Below, in pieces: positions 20,011 to 29,462 of a DNA stretch of 64,000 nucleotides (its first letter is position 1; the number at the start of each line of letters is the position of its first letter). The stretch lies in contig JAUNVJ010000005.1 in NCBI GenBank assembly GCA_030537695.1, forward strand, positions 1,650 through 65,649, read 5' to 3'. The position numbers were made by a program, and so were the translations under genes. The stretch comes from Tissierellia bacterium (lineage in GTDB: Bacteria > Bacillota_A > Clostridia > Tissierellales > Peptoniphilaceae). Below the pieces are notes generated by a model. That model did no database searches, was not told the origin of the DNA, and worked only from the letters and a program-made list of their open reading frames with translations.

Positions 20011-20067
20011 ATTGTAACATATTTTTAGTTTATACACATAATTTTTAGAAAAATAGACATTATTGTC
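20011..20067 (-). promoter_or_regulatory. Leader of pyruvate:ferredoxin oxidoreductase: possible -10 and inverted repeat
   Basis: The 249-base gap holds a minus-strand TACAAT (20011-20016) as possible -10, but the -35 is weak. Upstream is a perfect inverted repeat, GACA-N4-TGTC (20056-20067), which could be an operator. I cannot assign a regulator. Confidence 0.3.
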
Positions 20068-20145
20068 ATTCTTAAATCAACTTTATATTCTTTTTTAACC
20101 CAAAATTTTCTTTCAGCAAGTCTTATATTCGTCTTTTAGACAAAG

Positions 20146-20178
20146 AAAAAAGACTGTTTTGATAAAACAGTCTTTTTA
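20146..20178 (-). terminator. Terminator after the heat-shock/prmA/HIT unit
   Basis: The minus-strand stem AAAGACTGTTTT / AAAACAGTCTTT with a 3-base loop is followed by a run of Ts. It ends transcription from the mtaB-HIT side before the pyruvate:ferredoxin oxidoreductase gene. Confidence 0.85.
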
Positions 20179-20214
20179 TCTTTTTACTTTTTCACTTTTC
20201 AATTGATCTTCAAA

Positions 20215-20553
20215 TCAACCTGGTGGCCATTGCAAAGACCGTCCTCCCAAGACATGAAAATGGAGATGATCCACAGTCTGTCCACCATCGGCCTTACAAT
20301 TATTTACGATTCGATAGCCTTTATCCAATCCCTTTTCTGCGGCAATTTTCTTTGCCACAAGAAAAATATGACCGATTAACTCCTTGTGATTTTCCGATAT
20401 ATCATCTATCGAGGAAATATGTTCCTTCGGGACAATCAGAAAATGTACGGGAGCTTGTGGACTGACATCTTCAAAGGCATAGACCAAATCGTCTTCATAG
20501 ATTTTAGTCGACGGGATTTCTTTCTGTATAATCTTGCAAAACAAACAGTCCAT
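20215..20553 (-). CDS. hinT: HIT family purine nucleoside phosphoramidase (HinT-like)
   Basis: This 112-aa nucleotide-binding hydrolase of the histidine-triad family typically cleaves AMP-lysine or AMP-NH2 adducts. It has the N-terminal CLFCKIIQKEIPS motif and the triad HLHFHVLGG (H96, H98, H100), ending in the HinT-type QWPPG tail. It lies 9 bases after mtaB and is the last gene before a terminator. Clostridial genomes commonly place HIT here. Confidence 0.94.
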   Translation of the reverse strand: MDCLFCKIIQKEIPSTKIYEDDLVYAFEDVSPQAPVHFLIVPKEHISSIDDISENHKELIGHIFLVAKKIAAEKGLDKGYRIVNNCKADGGQTVDHLHFHVLGGRSLQWPPG

Positions 20554-20562
20554 ATTCCCTCC

Positions 20563-21858
20563 TTACACTAATACACATGGGGCAATTTCTTCTTCATCTA
20601 TTATTTTAACATTACGAATTTTATTTTGTAAGTTTTCTGAAGATTTCGTCTTTACACGAATATAATTTGTCGTATATCCTTCATAAAAATCGTCGACATA
20701 TTCTTCAAAAAGTACTTTTAGTATCCGATTTTGATTCCCTTGGATAAACTTCTTCATCAACCGTTGATTGGTTTGCATCAAAATTTCCGACCGCTCTTTT
20801 TTGATATTTCCATGAATTTGATCCGGATATTCCGCAGCAGGAGTATCTTTTCGCTTGGAATATTTAAAGACATGAATTCTTGAAAAGCCCACCTGTTCTA
20901 CAAGATCCAAAGTTTCTTTAAAATCGTCATCTCTTTCACCGGGAAAGCCAACGATAATGTCAGTGGTCAATCCTGCATAGGGCATATATTTTTTTATAAT
21001 CTCCGCCTTTTCCAAATATTCTTCCCGTGTATATTTTCGATTCATCTTTTTTAATATATGATTGGATCCACTTTGCAAGGAAAGATGAAAATGATCACAA
21101 AGTTTACCTGTGGCCAGTCCTCGCTTCATGAATTCTTCCGTCATTATATTCGGTTCTACGGAAGAAAGCCGTATTCGATCGATTCCTTCTACTTTTGAAA
21201 TGGCTTCAATTAAATCAATCAGTCTTTTCTTTCCCAAATCATAACCATAGGAACCGATGTGGATTCCTGTTAAAATAATCTCTCGGTAACCGGCCTGTGC
21301 CAATCGTTTAGCTTCTCGAACAGAATCTTCTATACTTCTGGAGCGAATATTTCCTCTGGCATAGGGGATGATACAATAGGTACAGTATCGATTGCAACCG
21401 TCTTGCACCTTCATATAAGATCTCGTCTTTTCGTGATTTTGATCGACTTCAATATGTTGAAATTCTCGATCGGTTTTTATATTGCGAACGATATTGATCA
21501 AATCATTCTTTTCATGGGCCTCTTCCACCAGTTGTACAATCTGATCCCTTTCCGTGGTTCCAATTACCACATCGACACCTTCAATACTGGCCACTTCCTC
21601 CGGTGCTACTTGAGAGTAACAGCCCACAACTGCCACGGTGGAATCGGGATTTTCCCGCTTGGCCCGACGAATAAATTGGCGACTCTTACGGTCGGATAGA
21701 TTCGTTACGGTACAAGTGTTTACGATATAGACATCTGCCACATCCGTTTGATTGTCCACCTTTAAATATCCTTGTTTTTCAAAGAGTTCCGCCATGGATT
21801 CTGATTCATATTGATTGACTTTACAGCCCAAGGTAAGGATTGTAAAAGTTTTTTGCAT
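20563..21858 (-). CDS. mtaB: tRNA (N6-threonylcarbamoyladenosine-37-C2) methylthiotransferase MtaB
   Basis: This radical SAM methylthiotransferase adds a methylthio group to t6A37 of ANN-decoding tRNAs. The 431-aa protein has an N-terminal UPF0004 cluster domain (LGCKVNQYESE, NTCTVTN, VGCYSQ cysteines), a radical SAM core with CNRYCTYC, and a C-terminal TRAM domain (about 370-430). The LGCKVNQ signature separates MtaB from MiaB. It follows rsmE with a 2-base gap. Confidence 0.95.
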   Translation of the reverse strand: MQKTFTILTLGCKVNQYESESMAELFEKQGYLKVDNQTDVADVYIVNTCTVTNLSDRKSRQFIRRAKRENPDSTVAVVGCYSQVAPEEVASIEGVDVVIGTTERDQIVQLVEEAHEKNDLINIVRNIKTDREFQHIEVDQNHEKTRSYMKVQDGCNRYCTYCIIPYARGNIRSRSIEDSVREAKRLAQAGYREIILTGIHIGSYGYDLGKKRLIDLIEAISKVEGIDRIRLSSVEPNIMTEEFMKRGLATGKLCDHFHLSLQSGSNHILKKMNRKYTREEYLEKAEIIKKYMPYAGLTTDIIVGFPGERDDDFKETLDLVEQVGFSRIHVFKYSKRKDTPAAEYPDQIHGNIKKERSEILMQTNQRLMKKFIQGNQNRILKVLFEEYVDDFYEGYTTNYIRVKTKSSENLQNKIRNVKIIDEEEIAPCVLV

Positions 21859-21860
21859 AA

Positions 21861-22550
21861 TTACCTCTTTTCCAGTGAATGTATAATATGAAAGGAAGAG
21901 ACGAAAGCTGCCGTTTCAGCTCGTAAAATCCTCTTTCCCAGTGAAATTACATAGTCGTTTTTTAACAATTCCATTTCTTGCGATGAAAAACCTCCTTCCG
22001 GTCCAATGACCAGATAGAGTTTTTCCGGAAGCTGCTCTTTAATATCTTCAAAAAAACATTGATTTTCATCTTCAAAACTGACGATATAAGTTCCCTTTTC
22101 TCTCTGTTTTAATTCAGCTAAAGTCATGGGATCATGAAGAATCGGTATTCGATCCCGTTTTGACTGTTTGGCAGCAGATTCAATGATCTTATTCCATCGG
22201 GCTTTTTTCTTCTCTACTTTTTTTGAAATATCTGCAACACTTCGGTCCATTTCCAAGGGAAAAAAATCCGTAACTCCGATTTCGGTACAATGCTCCAAAA
22301 TTTCCTCATTCTTACTTCCCTTTAAAATTCCAAAACAAAGATTTAAGGTTATGGAGGACTCCCGATTTTCCAATACGGTTCCCAGGACCATAAATTCATC
22401 TTCCCATTTTGCAAAAAAGATCCCATCTTGATAGACGATTTGAAAGATTTCATTTCCTTTAATTCGCAACACATTTTTTAAATGATGCCGGTTTTCTTTT
22501 GATAAAAAACCCTCTTCCCTCTTTCTGTTTTCTTCAAAGACACGAATCAT
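21861..22550 (-). CDS. rsmE: 16S rRNA (uracil-1498-N3)-methyltransferase RsmE
   Basis: This 229-aa SPOUT-class methyltransferase has an N-terminal PUA-like domain (HHLKNVLRIKGNEI) and the C-terminal trefoil-knot SAM site (LVIGPEGGFSSQEMELL, SLGKRILRAETA). RsmE methylates U1498 in the decoding centre. Its start overlaps the prmA stop by 4 bases, preserving the dnaJ-prmA-rsmE order. Confidence 0.95.
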   Translation of the reverse strand: MIRVFEENRKREEGFLSKENRHHLKNVLRIKGNEIFQIVYQDGIFFAKWEDEFMVLGTVLENRESSITLNLCFGILKGSKNEEILEHCTEIGVTDFFPLEMDRSVADISKKVEKKKARWNKIIESAAKQSKRDRIPILHDPMTLAELKQREKGTYIVSFEDENQCFFEDIKEQLPEKLYLVIGPEGGFSSQEMELLKNDYVISLGKRILRAETAAFVSSFHIIHSLEKR

Positions 22551-23452
22551 AGATTTTTTGCCACAATGACATTCCAGCCATTCTTTTCTCTTTCTTCCAC
22601 AATGGTAAACCCATTTTTTGCTAAGGCATCTTCTACCAACTTCACTTTTTCAGTGATTATTCCCGAAGTAATAAAAATACCTTTGGGGACCAGAACATGT
22701 TTTAACTCTTTAATTTCATCGACGATGATTTCAGCAATAATATTGGAGACAATAAGATCGGCTTGTCCTTCGACTACATCCAACAAATTTCCCTTTCGTA
22801 GAGAGATCTGCTCCATCACTTGATTTCTCTTGGCATTTTCCAGAGAAGCTTCCATAGATTTTTGATCAATATCTACTAAAATAGCTTCTTTTGCCCCTAG
22901 TAAACAAGCGGCAATTCCCAAAATACCACTGCCACAACCGATATCAAAGATGCGATCGTCTTTTGACAGATACTTTTCCAATGCCTCCAGGCAAAGTTCT
23001 GTAGTTTCATGGGTGCCGGTGCCAAAGGCCATGCCGGGATCCATGGAGATAATTTTTCGATTCTCCAAATTTTCATATTTTTCCCAAGTGGGTACGATGG
23101 CCAATTTTTCTCCAATTTCCAATGGTTTATAATAGGCCTTCCAATTATTGGCCCAATCCTGGTCATCTTTTTCCAAAATGGTACAATGTCCCAATTTTTC
23201 CGTTTCCACTGCTTTTTTAATCTCTTTCGCCCGTATAAGATTTTCAGGATAGGCCTTTATTCTTAACTCCTCATCTTTTATGATTAAAAGTTCTTCATCG
23301 ACAAAATCCCAATTGTCACGATCTTGATCCAATTCATCAATCACATCTTGAGACCATTCTTCAATAGTAAATTGTCCATAGTCGTATAATAGACCCAATA
23401 GTAAATCTCTCTTATCTCGAGAGCTTACAATATCCAATTCTATATATTTCAT
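22547..23452 (-). CDS. prmA: Ribosomal protein L11 methyltransferase
   Basis: PrmA trimethylates ribosomal protein L11. The 301-aa protein has an N-terminal L11-recognition domain and a class I SAM domain with FDIGCGSGILGIAA (about 167-180), an acidic loop VDIDQ, and VSNIIAEI in the catalytic loop. Start ATG follows GAGGGG. It has its own candidate promoter after the dnaJ terminator. Confidence 0.95.
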   Translation of the reverse strand: MKYIELDIVSSRDKRDLLLGLLYDYGQFTIEEWSQDVIDELDQDRDNWDFVDEELLIIKDEELRIKAYPENLIRAKEIKKAVETEKLGHCTILEKDDQDWANNWKAYYKPLEIGEKLAIVPTWEKYENLENRKIISMDPGMAFGTGTHETTELCLEALEKYLSKDDRIFDIGCGSGILGIAACLLGAKEAILVDIDQKSMEASLENAKRNQVMEQISLRKGNLLDVVEGQADLIVSNIIAEIIVDEIKELKHVLVPKGIFITSGIITEKVKLVEDALAKNGFTIVEEREKNGWNVIVAKNL

Positions 23453-23476
23453 TTAAATCCCCTCTTTATTACAGAG

Positions 23477-23506
23477 ATCATACTATATTTTCCTAAATTT
23501 TGACAA
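23477..23506 (-). promoter_or_regulatory. Candidate prmA promoter
   Basis: On the minus strand TTGTCA (23501-23506), an 18-base spacer and TATGAT (23477-23482) lie between the dnaJ terminator and prmA. Confidence 0.45.
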
Positions 23507-23527
23507 TAGTTTTTCTTTTGCATATTG

Positions 23528-23550
23528 AAAAAAGGCATCTCCGATGCCTT
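23528..23550 (-). terminator. Terminator after dnaJ
   Basis: The perfect 6-bp GC-rich stem GGCATC / GATGCC with a 3-base loop, flanked by AA/TT, is followed by six Ts on the minus strand. Confidence 0.8.
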
Positions 23551-24667
23551 AATCAAATAAATTTTTCACTTTCTCAAAAAAACCCTTTTGTGTTTGATGT
23601 GCTTCCGGCTGTTGGTCTCGAAGTTGTTCCAATAGATCTCTTTGTTTTTCATCTACTTTTCTGGGAATAATAATATTTACCGTAAAGTACAGATCCCCTT
23701 TTCCTTCTTTTCGAAGATAAGAAATACCTTCTCCCTTTAATCGGAATGTTGTTCCCCCTTGAGTGCCTTTCGGTATTTCATAGTCCGTCAGCTTTTCCAA
23801 AGTAGGTACTTTTATGGTTCCCCCTAAAACTGCATCCGGATATGTGATGGGGATATCCAAGTATAGGTCATAGCCGTTTCTCTTAAAGACGGAATCGGGA
23901 CGAACTTTAATGTAGACATATAGATCCCCTTTTCCACCTCCATTGACACCGGCATGGCCTTCGTTTTTTAAAGAAATTACCGTCCCATTGTCTACTCCTG
24001 CCGGGAATTTTACATGGATTTTTTTATTTTGTAATAGACGGCCCCGTCCTCGACATTTTTTGCAAGGCTCTTCGATGATCTCTCCCGACCCTTGACATTG
24101 ATCGCAAGTTGATGTTCGAACAAAACGACCGAATGGAGAATTTTGCTCAACATGGATTTGTCCCGAGCCGTGACATTTTCCACAAGTGTGTTTACCCGTT
24201 CCAGGCTCTGCTCCCTTGCCATGACAATGTTCACATTCTTCTTCTACTCGTATATTAATATCTTTTTCTACTCCGAAAACGGCTTCAAAGAAATCCAAAG
24301 TGATATCATATCGAATACTTTCTCCTTTTTGAGGCATATCTTTGCGATTTTGTTGAGAAGTTCGAAATCCTCCTCCTCCGAAAATATCAAAGATATCATC
24401 GAAAATATCGGAAAATCCACCGAAGCCCCCTCCACCGGAAAAATTTCCATTGAGACCTTCTTCTCCGAAGGTATCATATTTTCTTCGTTTTTCTTCATCA
24501 GACAGAACTTCATAAGCATAGTTGATTTCTTTAAATTTGGCCTCTGCTTCTTCATCTCCAGGACGAAGGTCCGGATGGTATTTTTTTGCCAATCGTTTAT
24601 AGGATTTTTTTAATTCAGCAGTAGTACAGTCTCTTTCTACTTCTAATATTTCATAAAAATCTCTCAT
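23549..24667 (-). CDS. dnaJ: Chaperone protein DnaJ
   Basis: DnaJ is the Hsp40 co-chaperone that stimulates DnaK ATPase activity and delivers substrates. The 372-aa protein has a J domain with the HPD motif (KKYHPDL, about 28-34), a Gly/Phe-rich linker (about 70-105), four zinc-binding CxxCxGxG repeats (about 140-210), and the C-terminal substrate domains. It is a class I DnaJ. A terminator separates it from dnaK, so it is probably expressed at a lower level by readthrough. Confidence 0.97.
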   Translation of the reverse strand: MRDFYEILEVERDCTTAELKKSYKRLAKKYHPDLRPGDEEAEAKFKEINYAYEVLSDEEKRRKYDTFGEEGLNGNFSGGGGFGGFSDIFDDIFDIFGGGGFRTSQQNRKDMPQKGESIRYDITLDFFEAVFGVEKDINIRVEEECEHCHGKGAEPGTGKHTCGKCHGSGQIHVEQNSPFGRFVRTSTCDQCQGSGEIIEEPCKKCRGRGRLLQNKKIHVKFPAGVDNGTVISLKNEGHAGVNGGGKGDLYVYIKVRPDSVFKRNGYDLYLDIPITYPDAVLGGTIKVPTLEKLTDYEIPKGTQGGTTFRLKGEGISYLRKEGKGDLYFTVNIIIPRKVDEKQRDLLEQLRDQQPEAHQTQKGFFEKVKNLFD

Positions 24668-24727
24668 TGTTCACCTCAGCTGATTATTCATTCTAATACA
24701 AATTCAAAGAAAAGGAAAGAAGAAAAT

Positions 24728-24752
24728 AAAAAAGGGCTCACAAGAGCCCCTT
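24728..24752 (-). terminator. Intercistronic terminator between dnaK and dnaJ
   Basis: The perfect stem GGGCTC / GAGCCC with a 4-base loop, flanked by AAA/TTT, is followed by six Ts on the minus strand. dnaJ has no clear promoter of its own, so this hairpin probably attenuates rather than stops transcription. Confidence 0.8.
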
Positions 24753-24757
24753 TGTAA

Positions 24758-26587
24758 TTATTCTTCGTCTTCATCTACTACTTCATAATCAGCATCTACA
24801 ACATCATCTTCCGGATTGGCACCTTGTTGTGCTCCTTCTGCTCCGGCTTCTTGATTTTGTTTGTAAAGTTGTTCTGAAATGGCATAGAATGCTTGTGTCA
24901 ACTCTTCGGTTTTTGCTTTGATCGCATCTAAATCATCGGAATCTTTTACAGCTTTTAGATTTTCAATCCCTTCTTCCACTTTCTTTTTATCATCGTCGGA
25001 AATCTTTCCTTCCACATCTTTTAAAGTGTTTTCCGATTGATAAATCATGGAATCGGCATTGTTTCTAGCTTCAATAAGCTCTTTTTTCTTGGAGTCCTCT
25101 TGTGCATGCATTTCCGCTTCTTTAACCTTTTGTTCGATTTCTTCATCAGTTAAGTTGGAAGAAGAGGTAATGGTGATCTTTTGTTCTTTACCAGTGCCTA
25201 AATCTTTCGCACTGACATTGACAATTCCGTTGGCATCAATATCAAAGGTTACTTCAATTTGAGGAACACCTCTTCGTGCCGGTGCGATACCGTCTAGTTG
25301 GAAACGACCTAGAGTGACATTGTCTTCCGCCATTTGGCGTTCTCCCTGGAGGACATGAATGTCTACAGACGTTTGATTGTCAGATGCTGTAGTAAAAATT
25401 TGTGATTTCTTTGTGGGGATGGTTGTATTTCTTTCAATTAATCTTGTGGTGACACCACCCATGGTTTCAATACCTAAGGATAGAGGTGTTACGTCAAGAA
25501 GTAATAAGTCTTTAACATCTCCTGATAGTACACCGCCTTGAATCGCAGCACCTAATGCCACACATTCATCAGGATTGATATCCTTTTGGGGATTTTTACC
25601 GGTTAGTTTTTTAATACATTCTTGAACGGAAGGAATTCTTGTAGAACCACCTACCAATAGGACTTTGTCAATTTCATTGGCGGAAAGTCCAGCGTCTTTC
25701 ATGGCATCTTTAACCGGTTGTTCTGTCATTTTTACCAAATCTTCTGTCAATTCATCAAATTTAGCACGGGTAATATCCATATTTAAATGGAGAGGGCCAG
25801 ATGCTGTTGCAGTGATAAAGGGAAGGTTGATATTTGTACTCATAGTAGAAGACAATTCTTTTTTCGCCTTTTCTGCAGCTTCTTTTAACCGTTGAAGACT
25901 CATTTTGTCCGCTTTCAAGTCCACGCCATTTTCTTTTTTAAATTCTTCGGCAATATAGTCCATCAAGCGTTCATCAAAGTCATCTCCACCTAATTTATTA
26001 TTACCTCTAGTGGCATGAACTTCAAAAACACCGTCGGAAAGTTCAAGGATGGACACATCAAAGGTACCTCCACCTAAGTCATAGACCATTACTGTTGTGG
26101 ACTCATCATCTTTGTCCTCACCATATGCAAGGGCAGCAGCTGTCGGTTCGTTGACAATTCTTTTAACTTCCAGTCCTGCAATACGTCCTGCATCTTTTGT
26201 AGCCTGTCTTTGAGCATCGGTAAAATATGCCGGTACCGTAATTACGACATCGGTAATTTTTTCTCCCAAATAAGATTCTGCATCGGATTTTAATTTTTGT
26301 AAAATCATCGCAGAAATGTCTTGAGGAGTATAATCTTTGCCGTCTATCGTAATTTTATGGTCGCTACCCATATGTCTTTTAATGGACTGAATGGTACGCT
26401 CCGGATTCGTAATGGCTTGTCTTTTTGCCGTCTCTCCTACTAATCTCTCACCGTCTTTGGTAAATGCCACAACGGAAGGTGTGGTTCGATTCCCTTCAAT
26501 ATTTGGGATAATAATGGAGTCTCCACCTTCCATTACTGCTACAGCAGAGTTTGTAGTACCTAAGTCAATTCCTATAATTTTACTCAT
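24758..26587 (-). CDS. dnaK: Chaperone protein DnaK (Hsp70)
   Basis: DnaK is an ATP-dependent Hsp70 chaperone of 609 aa. The nucleotide-binding domain starts [15 protein letters not shown] and has the phosphate motif [12 protein letters not shown]. The EEVD-less C-terminus ends in an acidic tail ([13 protein letters not shown]). It lies 17 bases after grpE in the CIRCE-controlled unit. Confidence 0.98.
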   Translation of the reverse strand: MSKIIGIDLGTTNSAVAVMEGGDSIIIPNIEGNRTTPSVVAFTKDGERLVGETAKRQAITNPERTIQSIKRHMGSDHKITIDGKDYTPQDISAMILQKLKSDAESYLGEKITDVVITVPAYFTDAQRQATKDAGRIAGLEVKRIVNEPTAAALAYGEDKDDESTTVMVYDLGGGTFDVSILELSDGVFEVHATRGNNKLGGDDFDERLMDYIAEEFKKENGVDLKADKMSLQRLKEAAEKAKKELSSTMSTNINLPFITATASGPLHLNMDITRAKFDELTEDLVKMTEQPVKDAMKDAGLSANEIDKVLLVGGSTRIPSVQECIKKLTGKNPQKDINPDECVALGAAIQGGVLSGDVKDLLLLDVTPLSLGIETMGGVTTRLIERNTTIPTKKSQIFTTASDNQTSVDIHVLQGERQMAEDNVTLGRFQLDGIAPARRGVPQIEVTFDIDANGIVNVSAKDLGTGKEQKITITSSSNLTDEEIEQKVKEAEMHAQEDSKKKELIEARNNADSMIYQSENTLKDVEGKISDDDKKKVEEGIENLKAVKDSDDLDAIKAKTEELTQAFYAISEQLYKQNQEAGAEGAQQGANPEDDVVDADYEVVDEDEE

Positions 26588-26604
26588 TTTCTTTTTCCTC
26601 CTAT

Positions 26605-27180
26605 TTATTCAGAAACTTTAACCATTGCAGGTCGTAGTGTTTTTTCATTTAGTAGATAACCTTTTTGTAAAACTTCAATCACATGACCAGAATCATATTC
26701 TTCAGACGGTTCTACCAATACGGCATGATGAAAGTTCGGATCGAATTCCTCTCCCAAAGCTTCCATTGCCACTATATTATTTTTCTTCAACACGTCGATT
26801 AATTGATCCATAATCATCTTTACACCGTCATAAAATGAATCCTTTTCAGGAGCATTTTCAAGGGCTCGCTCGAAGTTGTCCAATACCGGCAGTAAATCCA
26901 TACCGATCTTTTTGACCCCCAACTCGATATATTCTGTCTTTTCATTGGCTGTCCGCCGTTTGAAATTCATAAAATCTGCTTGGAGTCGTATAAATTTATC
27001 TTCCAAAATCTGATATTTTTCATCTTGTGCCCTATTGGGCTCTTCATCTATATCATCTTTATTGGAACTTTCTTCCTCTAAAGTTGTTTTCGTCATTTCT
27101 TCTCGCTCATCCAAATCATCTTCGTCATGTTCTTCGACGTCGATATTAATTTTTTTTGGATCCATATTTTCATTACTCAT
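26605..27180 (-). CDS. grpE: Nucleotide exchange factor GrpE
   Basis: GrpE releases ADP from DnaK. The 191-aa protein has a long acidic N-terminal segment (about 1-60, rich in Glu/Asp), a coiled coil (about 60-105, including [17 protein letters not shown]), and the C-terminal beta domain ([22 protein letters not shown]). The start ATG at 27180 follows GGGGTGATG; a longer frame to 27225 would overlap hrcA and lacks a site. Confidence 0.96.
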   Translation of the reverse strand: MSNENMDPKKINIDVEEHDEDDLDEREEMTKTTLEEESSNKDDIDEEPNRAQDEKYQILEDKFIRLQADFMNFKRRTANEKTEYIELGVKKIGMDLLPVLDNFERALENAPEKDSFYDGVKMIMDQLIDVLKKNNIVAMEALGEEFDPNFHHAVLVEPSEEYDSGHVIEVLQKGYLLNEKTLRPAMVKVSE

Positions 27181-27193
27181 ACCATCACCCCAA

Positions 27194-28219
27194 CTACAAT
27201 TCTTCCATAATTTGTGCCATCGCATTACTATAGAGATGTACCGTTCGAATCAAATTTCTGTAATCCATTCGTACAGGACCGATAATACCAAGGCTGCCTA
27301 CCAGATTGTTTTTGGAGCGATAAGTGGAGCGTATAATGGAATTTCCCTTCATAAGGTCATAGTCATTTTCATCTCCAATAATAACTTCCAAATCTTTTGT
27401 CGGTTGCTTTTGCCTTAAAATATCCAAGAGTAAATCCTTGTCTTCGATAAAAGTCATAAATTCACGAGCTTTTTCCAAATCCTTGTACTCTTCAAAATTT
27501 AAAATATTTGTAAGACCATCATAATAGACTTCAATGGCACTTACTTTGTTGTTAAATTTACTTGCCTTTTTTATAATCGAAGAAATAAAATTGCCAAATT
27601 CCACCATTCTTCCGGTTAAGGTAATTTTCAACTCCTCAATTTTTCCAAAGTCCATTCCTGAAATTTCGTCATTGAGACGTTTCTCAATCACTGCTAAATC
27701 CGGTTCTGAAATATGGGTGCGAATATTTAAAATATGCTTTTCCACAATTCCCTTATTGCCGATAATTAAAAGTAGTATACTGGAATCATCCAGGGCAATT
27801 AATTTTAACAATTTAATCGTCGTATCAGGCTTTTTAGGTGCTATCAAATAGGAAGTGCAATTTGTCTGTTCTGCCAATCTGTGAACGACCCGTTGAAAGA
27901 GATCGGTGTAATTTCCAATATCTTCACTGATGGTTTCTTTCAAATTGGAGACTTTTTCTCCATTGTCTTCCCCTTCATACTTCGAATATAATTCATCTAC
28001 ATAAAATCGATAAGCCTTATCCGATGGAATGCGACCGGCCGATTGATGGGGTTTGTTTAAATACCCTAAATCTTCCAAGTCCGCCATTTCATTACGTATG
28101 GTCGCCGAGCTGACACCGAAGTCAAATTCTTTAGACAGTGTTCGGGATCCTACGGGAATGGGTAAATCAATATAGGAGTTGATAATCGCATTTAATATTT
28201 GAATTTTTCTCGTATCCAT
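27194..28219 (-). CDS. hrcA: Heat-inducible transcription repressor HrcA
   Basis: HrcA represses class I heat-shock genes by binding CIRCE, with GroEL as its activity sensor in known systems. The 341-aa protein has an N-terminal winged helix (VGSRTLSKEFDFGVSSATIRNEMADLEDLGYL) and a GAF-like core. The start is the ATG at 28219 after AGAGGGGTGA; a GTG at 28243 would lie inside the operator. It is first in the hrcA-grpE-dnaK-dnaJ order and so is autoregulated. Confidence 0.97.
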   Translation of the reverse strand: MDTRKIQILNAIINSYIDLPIPVGSRTLSKEFDFGVSSATIRNEMADLEDLGYLNKPHQSAGRIPSDKAYRFYVDELYSKYEGEDNGEKVSNLKETISEDIGNYTDLFQRVVHRLAEQTNCTSYLIAPKKPDTTIKLLKLIALDDSSILLLIIGNKGIVEKHILNIRTHISEPDLAVIEKRLNDEISGMDFGKIEELKITLTGRMVEFGNFISSIIKKASKFNNKVSAIEVYYDGLTNILNFEEYKDLEKAREFMTFIEDKDLLLDILRQKQPTKDLEVIIGDENDYDLMKGNSIIRSTYRSKNNLVGSLGIIGPVRMDYRNLIRTVHLYSNAMAQIMEEL

Positions 28220-28236
28220 ATTGTCACCCCTCTTTA

Positions 28237-28263
28237 TTAGCACTCACTTTTAACGAGTGCTAA
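28237..28263. promoter_or_regulatory. CIRCE operator (HrcA binding site)
   Basis: A perfect 9-bp inverted repeat, TTAGCACTC-N9-GAGTGCTAA, lies between the promoter and the hrcA start. It matches the CIRCE consensus exactly. Confidence 0.98.
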
Positions 28264-28277
28264 AAGCTTATGGTTTT

Positions 28278-28306
28278 ATAATACGCTTCTTTTCAATAAA
28301 TGTCAA
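28278..28306 (-). promoter_or_regulatory. hrcA-grpE-dnaK promoter
   Basis: On the minus strand a perfect TTGACA (28301-28306), 17-base spacer and TATTAT (28278-28283) place the predicted transcription start just before CIRCE, so HrcA would block initiation or early elongation. Confidence 0.92.
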
Positions 28307-28333
28307 GTCCTTTCATAAAGTTTTTTCTTTCCT

Positions 28334-28362
28334 TTGAACTTGTCATCTTTTTTATTTATAAT
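28334..28362 (+). promoter_or_regulatory. Promoter of the signal peptidase-lepA-hemW operon
   Basis: TTGAAC (28334-28339), 17-base spacer and a perfect TATAAT (28357-28362) lie 49 bases before the first signal peptidase gene and diverge from the hrcA promoter. Confidence 0.8.
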
Positions 28363-28410
28363 TATTTTTATATATGTTAGAATTATAGTGGTTGAAAGGA
28401 AGATGATCAC

Positions 28411-28923
28411 TTGAAGGAGAATAAAATCATATCATTTTTAAAAGAATTACTCATTGTACTATTAATTGCACTTTTCATTCGCAATTTTATTTTTAATATT
28501 GCCCAAGTTAAAGGGATTTCCATGGAACCGACACTACACGAAAACGACAAGTTAATATGTCTTGCCTATCAACGATTCTTCCCCATCTCTTCGGGAAAGA
28601 TTGTCGTGATTAAAGCACCGGGAGAAAAAAAGAAATTTGTAAAAAGAGTCGTTGCCACTCCGGGAGACATATTTGAAATACAGGAGGGAAAAGTTTATAT
28701 CAACGGAAAAGAACAGGATGAATCCTATACCTCCACTGATACTACCCTACCCTTATATCTCTCTCCGATCCAATTAAAAGACAACGAATATTTTGTGTTG
28801 GGGGACAATCGTCTGCCAGGAGCGTCGGAAGATTCCAGATACTTCGGCCCTTTGGAGAAAAGTGATATTAAAGCTGTGGTCTATTGTCGCTTTCTTCCCT
28901 TTCAAAATTTTAGGAGATTTTAA
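28411..28923 (+). CDS. lepB: Type I signal peptidase, first paralogue
   Basis: This membrane serine protease removes signal peptides from exported proteins. The 170-aa protein has one N-terminal transmembrane helix (about 8-30), catalytic Ser37 in GISMEPTL, general base Lys78 in KFVKRVVATPGD, and the box [18 protein letters not shown]. It is the short Gram-positive form. The start is TTG after AAAGGAAG; the nearby ATG at 28402 is followed within two codons by a stop. A second paralogue follows 2 bases downstream. Confidence 0.94.
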   Translation: MKENKIISFLKELLIVLLIALFIRNFIFNIAQVKGISMEPTLHENDKLICLAYQRFFPISSGKIVVIKAPGEKKKFVKRVVATPGDIFEIQEGKVYINGKEQDESYTSTDTTLPLYLSPIQLKDNEYFVLGDNRLPGASEDSRYFGPLEKSDIKAVVYCRFLPFQNFRRF

Positions 28924-28925
28924 TC

Positions 28926-29462
28926 ATGAAGAATAAAAAACAAAAAGATTCCATCCTTTCATGGATGGGAGTTTTACTGGCTGCAATTATCATTGCCGCT
29001 TTAATTCGAACTTTTGTATTTTCCGCTACGATTGTATTAGGTGAATCCATGAATCCTACATTATTGGAAAATGATCGATTGATCGCCTTAAAAGTTCCAC
29101 TTTACTATCGAGGGCCTCATCGGGGAGACATTGTCATTCTTCAAGCTCCTGATGAAGAAAAAACCGAATACGTCAAACGAGTCGTAGGATTGCCAGGAGA
29201 AACCGTCTCAATTTCCAACGGAACTCTTTACATTGACGGAAAAAAATTTGAAGAAGACTATATTAGTACGGAATATACGGAAATTTATGTAGAAGATACC
29301 TGGGTATTGGAAGAAGATGAATACTTTGTCCTGGGAGACAATCGGCTCCCGGGAAAATCTTTAGATTCCAGATTTTTTGGCCCCATCAAAAAAAATACGA
29401 TTGATGGAATTATCACTTTGCGATATTGGCCTGTCAGCCGATTAAATGGAGGTAAACTTTGA
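28926..29462 (+). CDS. lepB: Type I signal peptidase, second paralogue
   Basis: This is a second signal peptidase of 178 aa with one transmembrane helix (about 11-34), catalytic Ser41 (GESMNPTL), Lys84 ([12 protein letters not shown]) and [18 protein letters not shown]. It is clearly similar to the preceding gene, so a tandem duplication is likely. Its stop overlaps the lepA start (TTGA). The two may differ in substrate preference; sequence does not say. Confidence 0.94.
   Translation: MKNKKQKDSILSWMGVLLAAIIIAALIRTFVFSATIVLGESMNPTLLENDRLIALKVPLYYRGPHRGDIVILQAPDEEKTEYVKRVVGLPGETVSISNGTLYIDGKKFEEDYISTEYTEIYVEDTWVLEEDEYFVLGDNRLPGKSLDSRFFGPIKKNTIDGIITLRYWPVSRLNGGKL

Noticed and set aside
20056..20067. 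Rex operator before the pyruvate:ferredoxin oxidoreductase gene
   Set aside because: The inverted repeat GACA-N4-TGTC does not match the TTGTGA/TCACAA-type Rex consensus.
23009..23266. Plus-strand reading frame opposite prmA
   Set aside because: It is antisense to a well-supported gene and shows no recognisable protein family or ribosome-binding site.
28217..28243. GTG start for hrcA eight codons upstream of the ATG
   Set aside because: The GTG lies inside the CIRCE operator and has no ribosome-binding site; the ATG at 28219 has a good one and fits the family.
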